Positions 12,237-14,048 of a stretch of 14,048 nt of DNA are shown one piece after another. Below the pieces are notes generated by a model. That model ran no database searches. It saw nothing but the letters and a program-made list of their open reading frames with translations, and was not told where the DNA came from. The position numbers were made by a program, and so were the translations under genes. Numbering within the stretch: position 1 is the first letter of the stretch; each line of letters opens with the position of its first letter. The DNA is from JANNXY01 sp039795755 (GTDB taxonomy: Bacteria; Patescibacteriota; Minisyncoccia; Phycocordibacterales; CAIZIN01). The DNA lies in contig JBDKLF010000050.1 of assembly GCA_039795755.1 (NCBI GenBank), forward strand, positions 1 to 14,048, given 5' to 3'.

Positions 12237-14000
12237 ATGAAAGATATTCGAGCTTCACGAGACCTCAAAGCAAAAGCAACAGCATTTCTTGTGGCAGCAA
12301 CATTCGCATGGTCACTTATTTCTCCTCAAAAGGCAATTGCGGATACATTGTGGACACAGAAGGATGATGGAATGGATGATGGTGAATGGTTTAAGGTGAA
12401 ATATTCGTCTGATGGAACAAGACTGTTTGGTATATTTTATAATTATACTGATAACCTCTATCATATTGAACGCTCATTTGATAACGGTGATTCTTGGTCA
12501 GAGATAACACCAAATGACTTCGATGTTCCTGATGAAGATGAATTTGATTCTGCTTCAGCTGAAAGGCATATATGGTCTGATGTTGATATTTCAGAAGATG
12601 GTACAAGTATTATTCTCTCTGATAGTAATGGTGTAAATGGTCATAGTTATGTTTGGTACTCACCAAACAGTGGATCAAGTTGGATACGACTTAATGACGT
12701 AGGACAACTTACTACAGGGTATTGGTCAGCGGTAGCACTCGAAGATAATATACTCATGGCAACTGATGGTACACATGCACAGCAGATTTTTACATCCACT
12801 GATTATGGAAATACCTGGCAAGATGTCACACCGGTAAGTGAGGTTGATTGGTCAGCGATTGCTTTGTCAGCAAATGGTAATTACATGGTTGCTTCAGAGT
12901 CAAGTGTTGCTGGGTATATTTTCCTTTCCGAAGATCAAGGTGCAACATGGAACGGTATCGGCTCACCGGCTATTGATTGGCGTCATGTTGCTGTGGCGAA
13001 TAATGGAAACATTATTGGATCTGGAGTATCAGGATATAGTACTGCGGTATATGTTCGCAAAGACACAGGAGAGGGATTCGATTGGTACGATACAAATGTT
13101 GGAAATGGTACTGATAAGCTTGTTGATATTTCGGATGATGGAGAAAGACTTATCTATGCAGAGGCGTCTGGGTATATTTATACTACTGATATGAGTGATG
13201 AGACTGCGTGGGGATCACAAAGTGAAATTGGTGATTGGAGATCGGTAAGTCTCAATAATGATGGAAGCAAAGTTGTTGCTGCTGGATATCTTACCGAAGT
13301 GTGGGTAGGAGATTATGTTGCACCAGATACAACTGCGCCTACGGTCATCTCAGTGGTACCTTCTAATGGAGCAAAGAATGTTGCTGTTGACGCTCAAATC
13401 ACTATTAATTTTTCAGAGCCTATGTACAATGGTTCACTTGTACCATCTACATCACCATGTGAAGAAACATGTGCTACCTATGATACTGAATGGTCAGAAG
13501 GGTATGACAGTGTAATCCTTACCAAGTCAAATGGTCCTTTCAAGAGAGGTCAAAGATACACTATTGGAATTGATGCGCAGGATGTTTACGGTAATCCATT
13601 AGCAGAAACATACGAATGGTCGTTTACCACAGCTGGTGGAGGAGGCTCACGAAGTTCTACACCTGAATCACGAAGTAGATCAACTGGCGGTACAAAGTCT
13701 ATAACACCGACAGTTCAAACCACATCAACATCAGCTCCTACTACTATTGCCCCAATCAAGACAGTGACAAGAGATCTTGAATATGGAATGACGTATTCTG
13801 GTGTAACGATTCTCCAGCAATTCCTCATTGACCAGATGAAAGGACCTGCTGCACAAACTCTCAAAGATCATGGAACTACCAACTACTTCGGGGCACTCAC
13901 TCGCGCAGCACTTGCTGAATGGCAGAAAGCCAATGGAATTACTCCAGCACAAGGATACTTCGGTCCAAAGACTCGAGCTTTGATTGCGCAACAGGTATAA
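12237..14000 (+). CDS. Secreted Asp-box (sialidase-like) protein with Ig-like and peptidoglycan-binding domains
   Basis: From the chosen start this encodes 587 residues. A signal peptide ends at about residue 36 (AIA, then Asp). Residues about 40-360 form a beta-propeller-like region with four Asp boxes, S-x-D-x-G-x-T-W-like, at 80-87, 142-149, 187-194 and 231-238, as in sialidase/BNR proteins. Residues about 365-465 are a Big_5/SbsA-type Ig-like domain (TAPTVISVVPSNGAKNV onward). A Gly/Ser/Thr-rich linker (466-510) leads to a peptidoglycan-binding domain at 513-587 (YFGALTRAALAEWQKANG, YFGPKTRALI). The protein probably attaches to the cell wall and displays the propeller. I see no sialidase catalytic Arg/Tyr set, so binding rather than cleavage is plausible. 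An in-frame ATG at 12141 would overlap the GT4 gene by 68 nt and mask the signal peptide. Confidence 0.92.
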   Translation: MKDIRASRDLKAKATAFLVAATFAWSLISPQKAIADTLWTQKDDGMDDGEWFKVKYSSDGTRLFGIFYNYTDNLYHIERSFDNGDSWSEITPNDFDVPDEDEFDSASAERHIWSDVDISEDGTSIILSDSNGVNGHSYVWYSPNSGSSWIRLNDVGQLTTGYWSAVALEDNILMATDGTHAQQIFTSTDYGNTWQDVTPVSEVDWSAIALSANGNYMVASESSVAGYIFLSEDQGATWNGIGSPAIDWRHVAVANNGNIIGSGVSGYSTAVYVRKDTGEGFDWYDTNVGNGTDKLVDISDDGERLIYAEASGYIYTTDMSDETAWGSQSEIGDWRSVSLNNDGSKVVAAGYLTEVWVGDYVAPDTTAPTVISVVPSNGAKNVAVDAQITINFSEPMYNGSLVPSTSPCEETCATYDTEWSEGYDSVILTKSNGPFKRGQRYTIGIDAQDVYGNPLAETYEWSFTTAGGGGSRSSTPESRSRSTGGTKSITPTVQTTSTSAPTTIAPIKTVTRDLEYGMTYSGVTILQQFLIDQMKGPAAQTLKDHGTTNYFGALTRAALAEWQKANGITPAQGYFGPKTRALIAQQV

Positions 14001-14001
14001 T
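13996..14001 (+). promoter_or_regulatory. -10 box of the gene at 14008
   Basis: TATAAT overlaps the preceding stop codon and ends 6 nt before the next ATG, again predicting a leaderless mRNA. Confidence 0.55.
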
Positions 14002-14007
14002 ATCAAT

Positions 14008-14048
14008 ATGAAATTATTCATTACACTATGTGCAGTTCTCATTATTGG
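14008..14048 (+). CDS. Start of a secreted or membrane protein (3' partial)
   Basis: The window ends after 13 codons, reading MKLFITLCAVLII. This is the beginning of a signal peptide or membrane anchor (one Lys, then a hydrophobic core). A TATAAT box 6 nt upstream of the ATG supports the start. Nothing more can be said about function. Confidence 0.6.
   Translation, partial: MKLFITLCAVLII

Noticed and set aside
1..14048. CRISPR array, insertion sequence or replication origin
   Set aside because: No regularly spaced repeats, transposase motifs with terminal inverted repeats, or DnaA-box cluster were seen.

Overview
The window looks like a chromosomal segment of a Patescibacteria/CPR bacterium, probably in the Parcubacteria group. 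This is inferred from gene content and style and has not been confirmed by a search. The clues are many small proteins with a signal peptide or a single membrane anchor and Thr/Ala-rich linkers, a large secreted protein ending in a peptidoglycan-binding domain, tightly packed genes, no encoded CCA on the tRNAs, and no clear Shine-Dalgarno sequence before any start. The standard code applies: UGA serves as a stop once (4486-4488), and the other complete genes end in UAA or UAG.

Layout. 1-703: end of a membrane protein with SH3-like, transmembrane and HEPN-like parts. 707-777 (minus): initiator tRNA. 880-1407: multi-pass membrane protein, possibly an ECF-type S component. 1467-1539: a CAU tRNA. 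1633-2859: two secreted or anchored proteins of unknown function behind a promoter and a terminator-like hairpin, followed by two hairpins. 2976-3680: SAM methyltransferase. 3759-3832: tRNA-Asp, then a GC-rich structured stretch ending in an exact copy of the tRNA 3' end. 4087-4488: small basic protein. 4627-6134: SGNH hydrolase plus D-Ala-D-Ala ligase (peptidoglycan precursor synthesis). 6182-7359: two anchored proteins of unknown function. 7356-8327 (minus): anchored calcineurin-like phosphoesterase. 8364-12208: a glycan-type operon of a PIG-L deacetylase/GT4 fusion, an unknown protein and a second GT4. 12237-14000: secreted Asp-box/Ig-like/peptidoglycan-binding protein. 14008 to the edge: start of another secreted protein.

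How it fits together. The common theme is the cell envelope: peptidoglycan precursor synthesis, glycan transfer and deacetylation, and secreted or anchored surface proteins. The most striking regulatory feature is a repeated arrangement in which a -10 box, often an extended TGn -10, lies 6-10 nt before the ATG. This predicts leaderless or nearly leaderless mRNAs and helped me choose several starts. The features most worth following up are the tRNA-Asp tail duplication, the PIG-L/GT4 fusion operon, the membrane-anchored HEPN-like protein and the leaderless promoter set. I saw no CRISPR array, transposase, integrase or replication origin.
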